64,000 bases of DNA from Sarcomyxa edulis (GCA_009761415.1 QUOL01000001.1:744001-808000); one strand, 5' to 3'. Positions 23,165 to 35,040 are shown, numbered from the stretch's first letter. Notes: generated from the letters alone by a model not told the origin. Numbers and translations: made by a program.

Positions 23165-24446
23165 TTACCAAAGGTCTCCGTCACCACGACGTCCACCGCG
23201 TTGTTGACCTACAGCACCCGGAACGACCTGCTGTGCTTGACGGGTGTGAGAGCGAAGTCTATTCAAAGCGTAGGTGTGGTGAGATATATGCAACACAACA
23301 AAAAAACTGCCGAGAACGGATGACTCACTGTCTGTCGCTCTGGCGGTGTTCTTCATCTTCTTGAACAACCTTTCTCCTGCCAGCGGCACCCTTGGAGCTG
23401 GAGCCAGCGGTGTTGTCATCCTGAGCACCTCTCTGGACGCTCCAGTCGAAGATGTAGTCGTACTGGTAGCCTTCACGAACGAAGAGGTCTCGGAAGAGCT
23501 TGCGCAGGTAGGAGTAGTCAGGTTTGTCATCGAAGCGGAGAGCCCTAGTGTAGTTCAAGAAGATACCAAACTCGTTGGGGAAACCACGGCAAAGCACGTC
23601 TGTGGCGGTGGTCATCTTCTTCTCCATGATGCGGTCATACTTCTGCTTCTTGGTAGCAGCCTTGAGACCTTGCCAGGGAAGGGCACCTCGGAGGAAGTAC
23701 ATGAGCACATAGGCGAGTGATTCGAGATCATCCCGGCGAGCTTGTTCGACGCCCAGATGGGTGTTGATGGAAGTGTAACGGGCGGTACCGGTCAAGTTCT
23801 TGTTCTCCCTGTAGGGAATGTGGAGGTGGGTCTTGGGGTCTCTGAATTTCTTCGCGAGACCGAAATCGATCACGTTGACTTGATTTCCACGTTTGCCGAT
23901 TCCCATGAGGAAGTTGTCAGGTTTGATGTCGCGGTGGATGAAGTTGCGAGAATGGATATATTCGATACGGGAAATCTGTGGCGGGCACAATTAGTTCGTG
24001 TTAGGTAGTCGTGGTATTACGTGGCGCAACGTACGAGTTGGTCAGCTAATAACAAGACGGTCTTGAGACTGAATTTGCGGTTGCAAAAGTTGAAGAGATC
24101 TTCGAGGGAAGGACCGAGCAGGTCGAGAACCATGGCGTTGTAATCGCATTCGGTACCGAACCATCTGACGAAGGGAACACCAACACCGCCGGCGAGAGTC
24201 TTGTATACCTTTGACTCATACTCGAGCTGGGGGTGCTTTGCCTTGACAGATTCAAGCTTGATGGCGACCTCTTCTCCTGAGATGATGTTGATGCCGAGGT
24301 AGATGTCGCCTATGATGGCCGTATGAGATGCAGAACACGAAATGCAAAGGAGAGCGCTCACCGAAAGATCCAGAACCGATCTTCTTGCCGAGCCTGTATT
24401 TGCCACCTACTCGCAAGTCCAATCTGTGCGACGAATTGTCCGCCAT
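23165..24446 (-). CDS. Casein kinase 1 (CK1 delta/epsilon, Hhp1-like)
   Basis: Ser/Thr kinase acting in DNA repair, endocytosis, morphogenesis and, in some fungi, the clock. The spliced protein starts [20 protein letters not shown] and has the glycine loop [14 protein letters not shown], the catalytic Lys in EVAIKLES, the catalytic loop [22 protein letters not shown] in place of the canonical DFG context, and the CK1-specific [18 protein letters not shown] (SIN replacing APE). [12 protein letters not shown] and [20 protein letters not shown] complete the lobe. The C-terminus is short: [17 protein letters not shown], then an intron, then [10 protein letters not shown] and a Gly/Arg tail to LW. 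Choosing the acceptor at the tag before cttcgctctc gives the LRSHTRQ tail. The previous frame would otherwise stop at 23325. Membrane-anchoring Cys is absent, so a cytosolic/nuclear form. Confidence 0.95.
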
Positions 24447-25658
24447 TTGCAAAATTAAGAGAGTATGGATGTGGAGACTGAAGAAGAGAGAAAAGGTGAG
24501 TATATAAGAGAAGGTTGAGAATAAGAACAAGGGCAGGATAGCGTGTGGATTGGAAGCGGTTGAGAAGAAGACGTAAGAAGTGGGTGTGGCTGACTGCAGA
24601 CAACGACGACGATGGGATGGATCTATCACGATTAAACGAGCTACAAGCCACTGTTCCTTGGTGGATGCAGTTTCGAGAGCATGCGACTGAAACGAGGCAG
24701 TCCTCGAGGGCGCTCAAAGGAGAGGCACAATACCTGACTACCGCAGCAAAAATGGGAAAAATAAGGAGAAAATTGAAGAATACTCACAAAGAAGAGGAGA
24801 ATGAGATGAGAGGGGAAAGAAGAGAGGATAGATTGAGGATGGGGACGTGGTTTAGTAGAACGATGTTGAGGGGAGAAAGGACGGAGGTGTGGGAACTCGG
24901 CTTGCTGTTGCTGTGTTTTCGCAGTTTGAATTTGTGACTAATCGCCAGCGGGCTCTTGTACTTCTCCCATCTTTCGATCTTACATTCATACAGTCTACAG
25001 TAATAGAATCACCACAGAATGGTTTGTTGACCGAGATCTAGACGTCGTGCTGTGGTGGCGTGCAACATCCAGCGTGGAGTGCACCAAGAGTTCCCCAGAG
25101 TATCGGCCATGCCACATACGAGAGTCATGCATCCGACCTCGGATCCTTCTCCCATTGTTCCGATACCATCGAAATCCAGTTCAAACTCGACCGGGGTCTT
25201 GAGCACGAAGGGTGATCCGAGGTTGCTTTGGGTAGATTCTAAGGCTGAAGGAACATGACAATCGCCGCTAGCAGCCCCATTAGCATAGTTGCGGGCAGCG
25301 GCGATACTTGTTCTTGTCCTCATATGACCTGCAAAGGATTCTCGCATTCGAATCTATTTTATCTATCTAGTTGAGAGCTCGGAGCGAAAGATCTACTGAG
25401 GATTCGCTTGAGGTTCCGAAAGTGGGAAATCCATCTCGCGATCATACAGCAGATTTTGTTTCCGTAGCTACTGCCATCTCACAACTCGTTCTGTGCACTA
25501 TACCCGTCCCCGTCCCCGTCTTCCCTTCTTTCTTTCAAGGCAATTTCTTTCAATTACTTGCCGTCCATTCCCTCTTCGAAGACTCCAGGATACGATACCC
25601 ACAACAACATACTAGCAGTCAAGATTTCGTTTGACTTCCTAGCTCGCTTGAGTCCACC
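24447..25658. other. Divergent region between CK1 and chitin synthase
   Basis: 1.2 kb containing both promoters. The 450 bp next to CK1 are pyrimidine-rich on the CK1 strand, typical of fungal leaders. A CCCGTCCCCGTCCCCGTC run lies at about 25504-25521, upstream of chitin synthase. A 112-codon open frame on the minus strand (25009-25347) has no family features and I do not call it. Confidence 0.4.
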
Positions 25659-28600
25659 ATGGCTTATCAGCAACAACACCACGATCCTTATTACAACGGG
25701 GCACAAAACTCCCCTCAACAACACGGCAACACTGGTGCTGCCGTGAACTACCCCTACCAGTACCAGGACCAGAACCAGAATGCCGCACCGTACGATCATA
25801 ATCCCAATGTTGCACAATACCCCCCAAACGAATACGACGCTCCAAACAACTGGGACGGGAAATCCACCAAATCTTTCCAGAGCAGTGCGTATGGCCATGG
25901 CGGGTCGCAAGTACACCTCAACCCCTACGAAATGAGTCAAGTCTCCATTGGCCAGACAATCCCCCCCGTACCCACTATGCCTTATCAAGCCGATTACCCC
26001 CCGCAACAACAGCCGTTCAGGCCTGGCGTGTACAGAGAGCAGAGTACGGGTTACTCTGTTGCACGCGAGAAGATGATGAAACGAAGGTGCGTCTTACGCG
26101 GTTGAATATTTGGTATCGAGAGTTTCATCGTAACTATCTATCTACGTAGGTCTGTCCGCCAGGTCGAGCTCGTTCAAGGAAATTTGGTCTTGGACATGCC
26201 AGTCCCGTCACATATTGTTCCCCAAGGAAAGTCAGACGTGGAAGAAATGTGCAAGATGCGATACACCGCTGCTACATGTGACCCAGATGATTTCATGCGT
26301 TCTAGGTATTCCCTGCGACAGTATCTCTACGGACGTGACACGGAGCTGTTTATTGTCATGACCATGTACAACGAAGACGAGATTCTCTTCGTCAAGACTA
26401 TGAATGCGTGCGTGGACCTGAATTATATCTATCACGCACTATAACACCTGTTCCCTACAGCGTAATCAAGAATATTACCCACCTGTGCGGTCGTGCTCGC
26501 TCAAAGATGTGGGGCCCTGAAGGTTGGAAGAAGGTCGTCGTTTGCGTCGTTTCCGATGGACGCAATAAAGTCAACAAGCGGACTCTGCAAGTCCTCAGTC
26601 TGGTGCGCATTATTCCATTCCCGTTCCATCTCACCTCGATGCTTATCCCATATACCAGATGGGTTGCTACCAAGAAGGCATAGCTAAAGACTCCGTCGCC
26701 GGAAAGGACGTCACTGCTCATATCTTCGAGCAAGTACTTTTCTCACCCGGTGAATATATCCCGCTGATTGTCTGCACACTGGTAGGTATACCTCAAGCGT
26801 CGTCGTCACCGACTCGGGTGAAGTATCCATGGGCTCGTGTCCCGTTCAACTACTGTTCTGCTTGAAAGAGCAGAATAAAAAGAAATTGAATAGTCATCGA
26901 TGGTTCTTCAACGCTTTTGGTCCCCTGATCAAGCCTAATGGTATAAATCAATTGATCCGTCTTATTCTACTCAACCTAACCTCTTCCAAAATGAAATCTA
27001 GTCTGTATCCTCTTGGATGTTGGTACGAAGCCTACTGGCACTTCGATCTACGAGCTTTGGAAATGTCTGTTTGTCAACCAATCTCTTGCACTCTCCATTC
27101 CTGACTCGTGCCAAAACACTAATCACCAGGCTTTGACAAGCATGCCAATGTTGGTGGCGCTTGTGGAGAGTACGTTGACTTCGTCCCGTTGATAGATTTG
27201 CTCGTTGATTCCCTTATTCCTCCCTCAGAATCTGTGTGGATACAGGGAAGAATTGTTCTCTCCTACTCACTAGTCCTCTAGCTGCATCGCAGAATTTCGA
27301 GGTACCATATACTTCTTCCACGATGTTTCATCGTCAATTGAACCGTTCATTGTGATCTTTCAGTACAAGATGTCCAACATCCTCGATAAACCACTTGAGG
27401 TTCGCAAATACCCCCTCATCCGTCTTTCATATATACGCACCTGACGAGACACTACAGAGCGTATTCGGCTACATCAGTGTCCTCCCCGGTGCATTCAGTG
27501 CATATAGATATCGAGCACTTCTCAACGGACCGGATGGGAAAGGTCCTCTGGCGTCTTACTTCAAGGGCGAGGCCATGCATGGATCGATGAGTGATGCTGG
27601 GTTATTCGGTTCGTTGAATTTCTTCTCCAACTTTCTTCGGCCGATTAGGATCGCTGATATTGAAGTCTTGCGCTTCTCTTTCTCTTCTGCGTGACATGTA
27701 GAAAGGAATATGTATCTCGCTGAAGATCGTATTCTGTGCTTTGAGATCGTCACTAAGAAGAGGGAGGGGTGGATGTATGTGGCATATTCAGTCCTTGGAC
27801 CGTTGTTCGATATCTGACTTTGTTTGGTGGCTTTTAGCTTGAAATACGTCAAGAGCGCGAAAGCGTCTACTGATGTCCCTACCTCTGTAAGTCCACCAGC
27901 AACAACGGTGATACTTCACGGTTGTATGCTGTATGCTAAGGGGTTAATTTTAACAGTTCCCTGAATTCATCTCCCAACGTCGACGATGGTTGAACGGATC
28001 TCTCTTCGCTTCCATTCATGCCACCATCTTTTGGTTCAGGATCTGGACATCTGGACAGAACTTTTTCAGGAAGATCGTTTTGCAGGTATGTGCTTTGACA
28101 CTCTGCACGTTCATTTCTTTTCTGATGGGGATTTGATGATGATGTTCTGTTCAGATTGAATTCATCTATAATGCCGTTCAGCTGCTCTTCACTTGGACTT
28201 CTTTGGCCAATTTCTACTTGGCTTTCTTCTTCGTGAGTTCTTTTCCTCCGTGGATCAGAGAATTATTCTTATCCTTGACGTGACTAGTTGGTTTCCTCCG
28301 CAACATCAACCGCGGGAGATAATGATGCATTCAACTTCCTCAGTAACGGAGCCGGTCAGACTGTATTCGAAGTCTTCCTGAAGGTCTGTAACTTTCCCGA
28401 AAAATCATGTCTGTCACCGTAACTGATATTGTGGACATTACTAAGCTATACATCGTCCTTCTTTTCGTGGTAACGGTTTGTTCTCTTGGAAATCGTCCGC
28501 AAGTAAGTTGGAAGTTGAGAGGCCGTAGCTATTCAAGACTCGATCGCTGACAGGACTTGACAGGGTTCGAAATGGACTTATATGATCGCTGTACTCCTAT

Positions 28601-29692
28601 TCGGCTTGTGCAACATGATCACACTGTGGTGCGCCGGATACACGGTGTACCGCGCTGTTCCTCATTCCGTCGCAGGATGGGAAGATTTCCCACAGTGAGT
28701 TTGACTTGCTTGATTGATGATTGGATGTACGTCCAATGGACATTTCTAACCCCTTCCACGCAGCCTCGTCGAGACCAACGCGACGTTCCGAAACATCGTC
28801 ATCTCACTTGCTGCTACGTATGGTCTATATTTCATCGGTTCCTTCATGCACTTCGAGCCGTGGCACATGTTCACATCGTTCGGCCAATATATGTTCCTCC
28901 TACCGAGTTGTAAGTTCTGTTGAACATGCATATTTTATCATGTACGACCTCACTGACATTAATGATCAGATGTTAACATTCTGAGTATGTTCTGTTCTTA
29001 CATCTCTCTCCCCGAGTTGACCGTTGATTCTCTTCAGTGACATACGCCATGTGTAACTTGCATGATGTTACCTGGTCAGTGAATGAAATACATAGGAAAC
29101 ACGAATCTAACATGCATCCATGTTCGCAGGGGTACGAAAGGTGACAATGGATCTGCCAAGGACTTGGGTGGAGCCAAGAAGATCAAAGGCGACGATGGCA
29201 AGGAACTCATGGAAGTCGAATTACCTAGTGCCCGCGAGGATGTAGACTCGTTGTGGTCTGCGTCTCGCACTGCTCTGAGGACCAAACCTGTTGAAGAGAA
29301 GGAGCATCGGGACGCTGCCACAAAACAAGCTGACCATGATCGAAACTCAAGAACGAACGTGGTTTTGGCCTGGGTCGGTACCAATATGTGCGTTGTGATC
29401 TCGTGGTGCTTGTGTTGTTTTAGGATGCTGACAGTCATTTTCACGACTAGGGTCATGATCTTGGTGTTCACCTCAACGGCTTTCAACGATTGGGTCAAAG
29501 AACATGTCAACGTTGCGACCGATACCACTTTTAATCCGTATCTGACATTTTTGTTCTTCGCCCTGTATGTATCCCCTTTCTAGTTTCCTTTGCGTCTCGC
29601 TGACCCAAATCTCATTCCTTAGCGCTGGATTGTCTGCGATTCGTTTCATAGGTTCGGCCTTATATCTCACCTTCCGATTATTCGGATTCTAG
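25659..29692 (+). CDS. Chitin synthase, division 1 (class I-III)
   Basis: Membrane GT2 enzyme that polymerises UDP-GlcNAc into chitin. The first exon is a disordered Gln/Tyr/Pro/Asn-rich tail ([14 protein letters not shown]...). Then come the chitin synthase N-terminal motif [88 protein letters not shown], the acceptor-site [20 protein letters not shown], catalytic [10 protein letters not shown] (Asp), and [13 protein letters not shown], which holds the QRRRW product-binding motif. Six or seven hydrophobic segments follow, ending in [12 protein letters not shown]. No myosin head or cytochrome b5 domain, so not class V-VII. The gene has well over ten short introns. Hydrophobic and catalytic parts are complete. 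It acts at hyphal tips and septa, so it fits functionally with Sec3 at 40532-44808, although they are not adjacent. Confidence 0.96.
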
Positions 29693-30046
29693 ACAATTTC
29701 GAACGACTATCCGCCTATTTCTTTTCCTTTCTTCGATTTGTACGAGTCTTCAGCTTCAAAGAGAATTCGGAAACTGTGTTTTTTTATTTCTAATGTACGC
29801 TCCTATACCCCCCTTCATGCACAAATTGAATTTGTGTCTCCCCACATCTTTCTTTCTTGACAGATATACGTATAGCGTACTGAGCGTATACGCAACGGAT
29901 CTTACCCATTATAAAATCAATAATAATTGTAAATTCATTGAATTTCCAAAGTTCCTGAAGACATCGCATTTCCTTCTTTGCAGAGGCCCGTTGACGCGCG
30001 CGACTGATGGGTACAAAAATAAGAGCCAGCATCTATTCTTTTCCCT
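29693..30046. other. Intergenic region between chitin synthase and the dehydrogenase
   Basis: 354 bp, AT-rich, holding the 3' UTR of chitin synthase and the promoter of the next gene. No other feature seen. Confidence 0.4.
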
Positions 30047-31464
30047 ATGTCTCAAGCTCGACCCCGTCGCAAGATTTTGGGAATCGACTGCCCTCGGTAC
30101 GCGATCGACGAATTCAAGGCTCTTCAAGCAGAATTCGACGTTCACTACTTCATTCCAGTGGACCGAGAACAGGTCAGCACTCCTAGATTGGCATGTCGAC
30201 GGTCTGTTGAACGATGGACTGATATATCATTGCTTATTCTATAGGTCATCGCGAATGTTGCTAGACTTTGCAGAGAAGAAGGCCCGTTCGATGCGGGATA
30301 TGACCTCTTTGGTTCGTCCTACCAGTACTTGTAGATTTCGGACGGGATGAGACCGATATATCTTGCAATCGCATACCAGGCACATCAGCATACAGTCCAC
30401 TCGACTCGACCCTCTTAGGCCCACTCTTCACCACTCCGGGGAAGTTTGGTCATTGGGCACATTGCGGGGCAGGTTACGACGACGTCACGGTAGATTGGTT
30501 CACCGAGAATGGCTGCGTGAGTCCTACTTGATTTGCACTCAGGGTGATGCACTAAGACCTTGATAGTATGTCAGCAACACTCCCGCTGCTGTGACCGAAT
30601 CCACTGCAGATATGGCCATATTTCTTATGCTTGCTGTCCTCCGTAACACGACTCAAGCCGAATTGAATGCACGTCAAGGCAGATGGCGAGACGGTCTCGA
30701 CGCGACGACAGATCCTAATGGTCTAAGGCTTGGAATTATTGGAATGGGGGCCATCGGTTCCTACATTGCCAAGAAAGCACGCGTGTTTGGAATGGAAGTT
30801 GTATATAATAATCGGAAAAGAGTATCGGAGGAAGGTACCCATCTTCATCATAAACTATCGCTGTGGCTTCAGCTGATCGCTCTGATCTTCTATAGACGAG
30901 AAGGCTGCAGGGGCCTCGTATGTCGATTTCGACGAGCTGATCCGCTCTTCCGATGTTATATCCGTCAGCTGTCCACTCACGCCTGCCACCCGGCACCTTC
31001 TATCGACCAAAGAATTTGACAAAATGAAAGGTATCTGACTCATTTCCCATTTATCTGATCGTCTACTGATATGATTATCATAGATGGTGTCTTCATTGTG
31101 AACACCGCCCGAGGCGCAGTCATTGACGAGCCTGCTCTGATAGAAGCGCTTGAAAGCGGCAAAGTCGCCCGCGCTGGACTCGATGTTTTCGAAGGAGAGC
31201 CCACGATTTGTGACTATTTGAGACAAAGCTTGAAGGTTACCGTTCAACCTCGTGAGTCCAACAGTATTGGGACATCGAGGGTCTCTAATTTTTGTCAAAG
31301 ATGTTGGCGCGTCGACGAAAGGGACAATACAAAAAGCGGAACAAGAGATCTGTGCCAATCTCAAAAGATAGTACGATAATCTCTTTCGAAATGACGTATT
31401 TCTGACTCCTATCAGCTTCGCAGACGGTAAACCTGTGAGCCCTGTCAATAATCTGGAGGCATGA
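30047..31464 (+). CDS. D-2-hydroxyacid dehydrogenase (glyoxylate/hydroxypyruvate reductase or D-mandelate dehydrogenase type)
   Basis: NAD(P)-dependent reductase of 2-oxoacids. The spliced protein of about 360 residues has the family's two-lobe design. Catalytic residues are visible: Arg in [11 protein letters not shown], Glu in DVFEGEP and His in QPHVGAST, the last assembled across an intron (CCTC|gtgagt...aaag|ATGTT). The Rossmann motif is [17 protein letters not shown]. It is followed by VVYNNRKR, whose Arg pair after the second strand suggests preference for NADPH. The N-terminal substrate lobe includes [15 protein letters not shown] and [15 protein letters not shown]. The end is built with an intron after NLKR(ta|gtacg) giving [16 protein letters not shown], the usual fungal C-terminus. 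Introns at least six. One donor is gttcgt, as in the TatD-like gene. Substrate cannot be fixed from sequence. Confidence 0.92.
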
Positions 31465-32277
31465 ACATCAGTACGACTCCACTCTGGAAAAGTACAAAAC
31501 ACGGTTTATGATTTCAATGTCACATCGCGTGATCTAAATTGACGCGACGCGACGCGGTTTACATAACCTGACTCCCAGGCAAAGTGCCGCAGCATCAAGC
31601 ATGGAAGCACCAGAGTTAGGCGGCTTTCTTTTATGTATTCTGTTCTAATTCCTCTCGATTCTTTTGGTCTCACCAATGCGAACATGTAAACCTTGTTAAC
31701 AAATTTCTCGTGGAATTTGGGAATCGTTCTCGACTAATGATCGCCACAGCTTGGTATGCCGACGTCCTTGATTTCACTTTGATCGGTGACTTGTCGTCCG
31801 AGTGCAGGAATAGCTGCAGACACTCCCTGAAGACGCAATTTTGAGGTCGACCAATATTATAGAGGTCAGTCGTCCAATATATTCAGTCCATTAATCGTTG
31901 ACAAAGCCAAAACAAAGCTGAAATGTATAAACTAGAGCGAAACTTTTTGATGGTATGTGGGTCTGTGAGTGAATAATTTGATGGCTCTGCGCACAGTATG
32001 TGGATTCGTGAGTGAAGGATGTGGGTCCGTGAGTGAAAGGTGAGTGAACGGTTCGAGGGACTTTGTGTGAAGGATGTGGATCCGTGAGTGAACGGTACGA
32101 TGAAGTTCGTATAAAGGTTGTGGTCCAAGTCCCATATAACTCAGTGCTGCGCTGTTCTATCCTTCCAAAGGTATATACCACATATTGTCTGCCTTCTATC
32201 TACTGACATTTTTCTCTACTAGCGGACCTAAGCCAACGCCCGAAATCATAAAATCACTTCATTCTATCAAAGACATT
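31465..32277. other. Intergenic region upstream of the peroxidase
   Basis: 813 bp without a gene. It contains a GACGCGACGCGACGCGG run at 31541-31557 and the 20-bp repeats described separately. Confidence 0.4.
31954..32092. repeat. Interspersed 20-bp repeat (short minisatellite)
   Basis: Four copies of a 20-bp unit with consensus KATGTGGRTCCGTGAGTGAA start at 31954, 31997, 32018 and 32073. They differ at one to four positions, and partial copies (AGGTGAGTGAACGG) lie between. Copies two and three are adjacent; the others are separated by 23-35 bp of unrelated sequence. It lies some 185-325 bp before the peroxidase start codon, so it could affect that promoter. The short open frames through it are artefacts. 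Confidence 0.75.
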
Positions 32278-33186
32278 ATGCGACTATCCTGCATCCTTCT
32301 CGCTGTCCTCGGTGGCGTTACTGTGTCTTTGGCACAGGGCTGCCCAGACATTTGGACCACCATCAGCGCCGATCTGACAACTTCGTTCATTAGTGACGGA
32401 CAATGTACAGATCTAGCGCGGGGAGCAGTTCGTTATGCCTTCCACGATGCCGGTCCATTTTCCCTCTCTCTCCCTTTTGTCCCGCCAGCCGCTGGCGGAG
32501 CAGATGGCTCTCTCCTCCTCAATCCCACAGAAATCGGCCGTTCGGAAAATGGGGGTCTTTTACCGTACCATATTTTCATCACCGGCAAATTCGCCCAGTA
32601 TAGCCCTCAGGGTATCGGTGCCGCAGACCTTATCCAATTTGCCGGTGCACACGCCGTAGCCACCTGTCCCGAAGGCCCGACGGTCAAGGCAGTCGTTGGA
32701 CGCACAGACTCGTCTGCCGCATCCCCTATGAATCTCATGCCCCCTGGCTTCGGCCCCAATGCCACCCACGACATCCTCCTCGCTCTTTTCGAAGACAAGG
32801 GGTTTACCGCTCGCGAGTTAGCCGCTCTCGTCGGTGCCCATACCAGCTCTAAAGCATTCGCGCAGCCTGAAATTCCAGTGGGGAGCTCACAAGACTCCAC
32901 GCCTGGGGTTTGGGACGTGAAATTCTATGGTGAAACCTATTCGCCTCCTGCGAGCGTACACCGTTTCGATTCGGATATCAACCTCTCTGATCCGACCAAG
33001 GCAGTTGGGAAGGAGTTCAAGGGCTTTGTTAATAATCAAGGCAAATGGAACGGGAAGTTCGCTGACGCGATGGAGAAGCTTAGCGTGCTGGGCATTCCAG
33101 CAGCCGATCAGAGCACGTTCATTGACTGCACTAGTGCACTCCCGAAGGGTTCGTCGAAGCGTTCGGTCAATGTCCACGCTCGCTGA
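32278..33186 (+). CDS. Secreted haem peroxidase (plant/fungal superfamily, class II-like)
   Basis: An intronless frame of 302 codons. Starting at 32278 gives a clear signal peptide (MRLSCILLAVLGGVTVSLAQ); an in-frame ATG at 32185 would bury it, so I reject it. Distal haem pocket: RYAFHDAG with catalytic Arg and His. Proximal side: LAALVGAHTSSKAF with the haem-ligand His, followed by a region with TPGVWDVKFYGE, where the Asp is typical of the superfamily. GIGAADLIQFAGAHAVATCP and AVVGRTDS are the other family blocks. Only four Cys remain in the mature protein instead of the eight of lignin and manganese peroxidases, and I see neither the surface Trp context nor an acidic Mn site, so a low-potential, generic or ascomycete-type peroxidase is likelier than a ligninolytic one. 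Ends in KRSVNVHAR. Confidence 0.88.
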   Translation: MRLSCILLAVLGGVTVSLAQGCPDIWTTISADLTTSFISDGQCTDLARGAVRYAFHDAGPFSLSLPFVPPAAGGADGSLLLNPTEIGRSENGGLLPYHIFITGKFAQYSPQGIGAADLIQFAGAHAVATCPEGPTVKAVVGRTDSSAASPMNLMPPGFGPNATHDILLALFEDKGFTARELAALVGAHTSSKAFAQPEIPVGSSQDSTPGVWDVKFYGETYSPPASVHRFDSDINLSDPTKAVGKEFKGFVNNQGKWNGKFADAMEKLSVLGIPAADQSTFIDCTSALPKGSSKRSVNVHAR

Positions 33187-34298
33187 GAGGTATGTGGACG
33201 GGAGTTTCATGGTCTACTCTTTGGCTTTAAATTGGGACAATTCCTATACATACATATGGTAGTTTACAAGATTTGATACGCCGGTGATTCTCGAAATATA
33301 TATAGTTTGTGTTGTGCCTCAAGTTGATACTTGTAACCGACAAACCTCCAAGGCATATTAGGTACACTGAACTCACACATCAGACGTGTGATAAAGAACT
33401 CCCATTTGCATTTGTATGTGGGCCAAGGATCACACGGAGAAACGGGAATCTGGGTTTCCTTGTATAGGCCAAGGCAAAGCCGCAAATGACTCACGCGCCG
33501 GACACTACATCGCGACGCGTCAACTCAGCCCACAAAGTACCACGCAGAAAACAAAATATTGTACTCGACAATTTTAGTCAATGCCTCCTGGACAGACGGG
33601 TTTAGAGGTAAATACTTAAGTACGCGTGCCACATCATGTGACTCTGACGCGACGCGATCTCCAAGAGTAGACTTCAACCTCGTATCATAGCACCGAGCTC
33701 AAAACATACAAAAGACTATGGAAGTGCTGCACCTTCCACTGGATAGCCTTTTTGTTGTAGCTGGTTTGGAAAAATGAAATAGAGTCGGTGCAGCTTGCTG
33801 CCTGTGTTCGTTTCTCGGGTTTCGTCTCTTCAAGTTTTTCCCTCTTGAAGACCTTTTATCCTTCTCGATGCTCCAGGTCCTGCCATTTAGGATCTTCGGG
33901 GCAAATTTCTTCAGCTTACTGTCAGAGACGTCGCTAGGTTCTCTAGAGTTAAGGGCGTGACTTCGAGTCTGCACACTATACCGCGGTCAAATTCGGAAAG
34001 TATCGCAACCCAGAATTATAGGAAGGCAGATATATCTAAGGCACTGAGGTCCGGGTATAGTGGGCATAGAGCGTCAAGTACATATGAGAAGCCAGATAGA
34101 TCCGAATATGAGAAGGCCTGATCGACCAGAGGAAGATGAATGAGGCTCTGTGTAATCCAAACTGAGTTCATGCCAGCAGAAATCATACGTGCGTGGACGT
34201 GACGTGTAAGTATCGTATGGCTTCTTCAATCTTCTTCACCTTCTCGTCCACTGGCAGCTGGACTCAACTGTGAGTATGGAAAATCTGATCACGTCAAA
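33187..34298. other. Intergenic region downstream of the peroxidase
   Basis: 1.1 kb with no convincing gene. It holds GCGACGCGTCAA at about 33511-33522 (an ACGCGT box) and TGACGCGACGCGAT at about 33645-33658. A 91-codon basic open frame (33699-33974, minus) shows no domain. The stretch 34226-34298 may be a last exon of the next gene. Confidence 0.4.
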
Positions 34299-35040
34299 TT
34301 ACACACGCACCCGGGAAAATTGCCGCATCTTGCGTTTCCATTGCTCGTCGGCGGATTGACATATTTCGTCAACAAAATCACGCTGATCATGTCTGTGCAT
34401 CGGAGGATGTGGGGTATACTGAGGGCCTCCCGTTGGTACCTTCTTACCGACTAGCTGTCGTTTTCGTTTATTTCTTTTTGTATCCGAAAACGTATGCGTC
34501 CGACTTGGGCGCGTAAAGGTCGACCCCGCGTCTTTATCGAGAATAGCATTAGATTCCATGCTCCGATCGCCATCAACAACTTGCGCAGCCATTTCTGGCT
34601 CTACCACTGGAGGCGGACCAGCGTAGCCGTCTGTTTTTTGTAAAGGCACGGCTAGTGGCCCCCAAGGACCCTCGCCCTCATACTGTAGCGTCTCAGCCTT
34701 GTATGCAACCTCAAATCGCTGTCCGTAGGAGAACCAAGAGTTCTTCGACAGCTCCACGAAGAAGTCGTCGAACCTCATCACCACTCCCTTCCGCGCTGCG
34801 GCAACCGCTCGAATCCAGAATGGCACAAAATCGCTTGCGTGATCGAAGTAAGTGTAGCTTTCCTGAGTGTACATTGTCATGTGTTCCGTCGTCAGTGCAA
34901 GATATGGTGTATAGATGGCATGGGGCCCCATTGGGACTGAAAATATCGCAATCAGTCTATGCTTTCTAGAGATTGAAGATATCGGACGTACGAGGAGGAA
35001 GAGATTCAGGAGCCGTTTCTGACCAAGCAGAGGGTAACAT
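34299..35040 (-). CDS. Orphan protein with basic, possibly nuclear-targeting segment
   Basis: Two exons. The first, from ATG at 35040, encodes MLPSAWSETAPESLPP and ends at a gtacgt donor; the second opens after an acceptor before VPMGPHAIYTPYL-type text and runs to a stop at 34299. The central part (SYTYFDHASDFVPFWIRAV, MRFDDFFVELSKNSWFSYG, RFEVAYKAETLQY) looks folded, with many aromatic residues. The C-terminal third is Pro-rich with KRNKRKRQLVGKK, a plausible nuclear signal, and ends in QWKRKMRQFSRVRV. I do not recognise the family. A further 43-nt intron (gtgcgt...actcacag) could replace the last three residues and move the stop to 34226; that is undecided. TGTGACGTGACA lies about 160 bp upstream of the start. 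Confidence 0.65.

Noticed and set aside
25009..25347. 112-codon open frame on the minus strand upstream of chitin synthase
   Set aside because: No family features, no clear promoter, lies in a divergent promoter region. A small gene cannot be excluded.
32185..32277. Upstream in-frame ATG for the peroxidase
   Set aside because: It would place 31 polar residues before a clear signal peptide; 32278 is the sensible start.
33699..33974. 91-codon basic open frame on the minus strand
   Set aside because: No domain, no splice partner found. Could be a relic, but I cannot support it.
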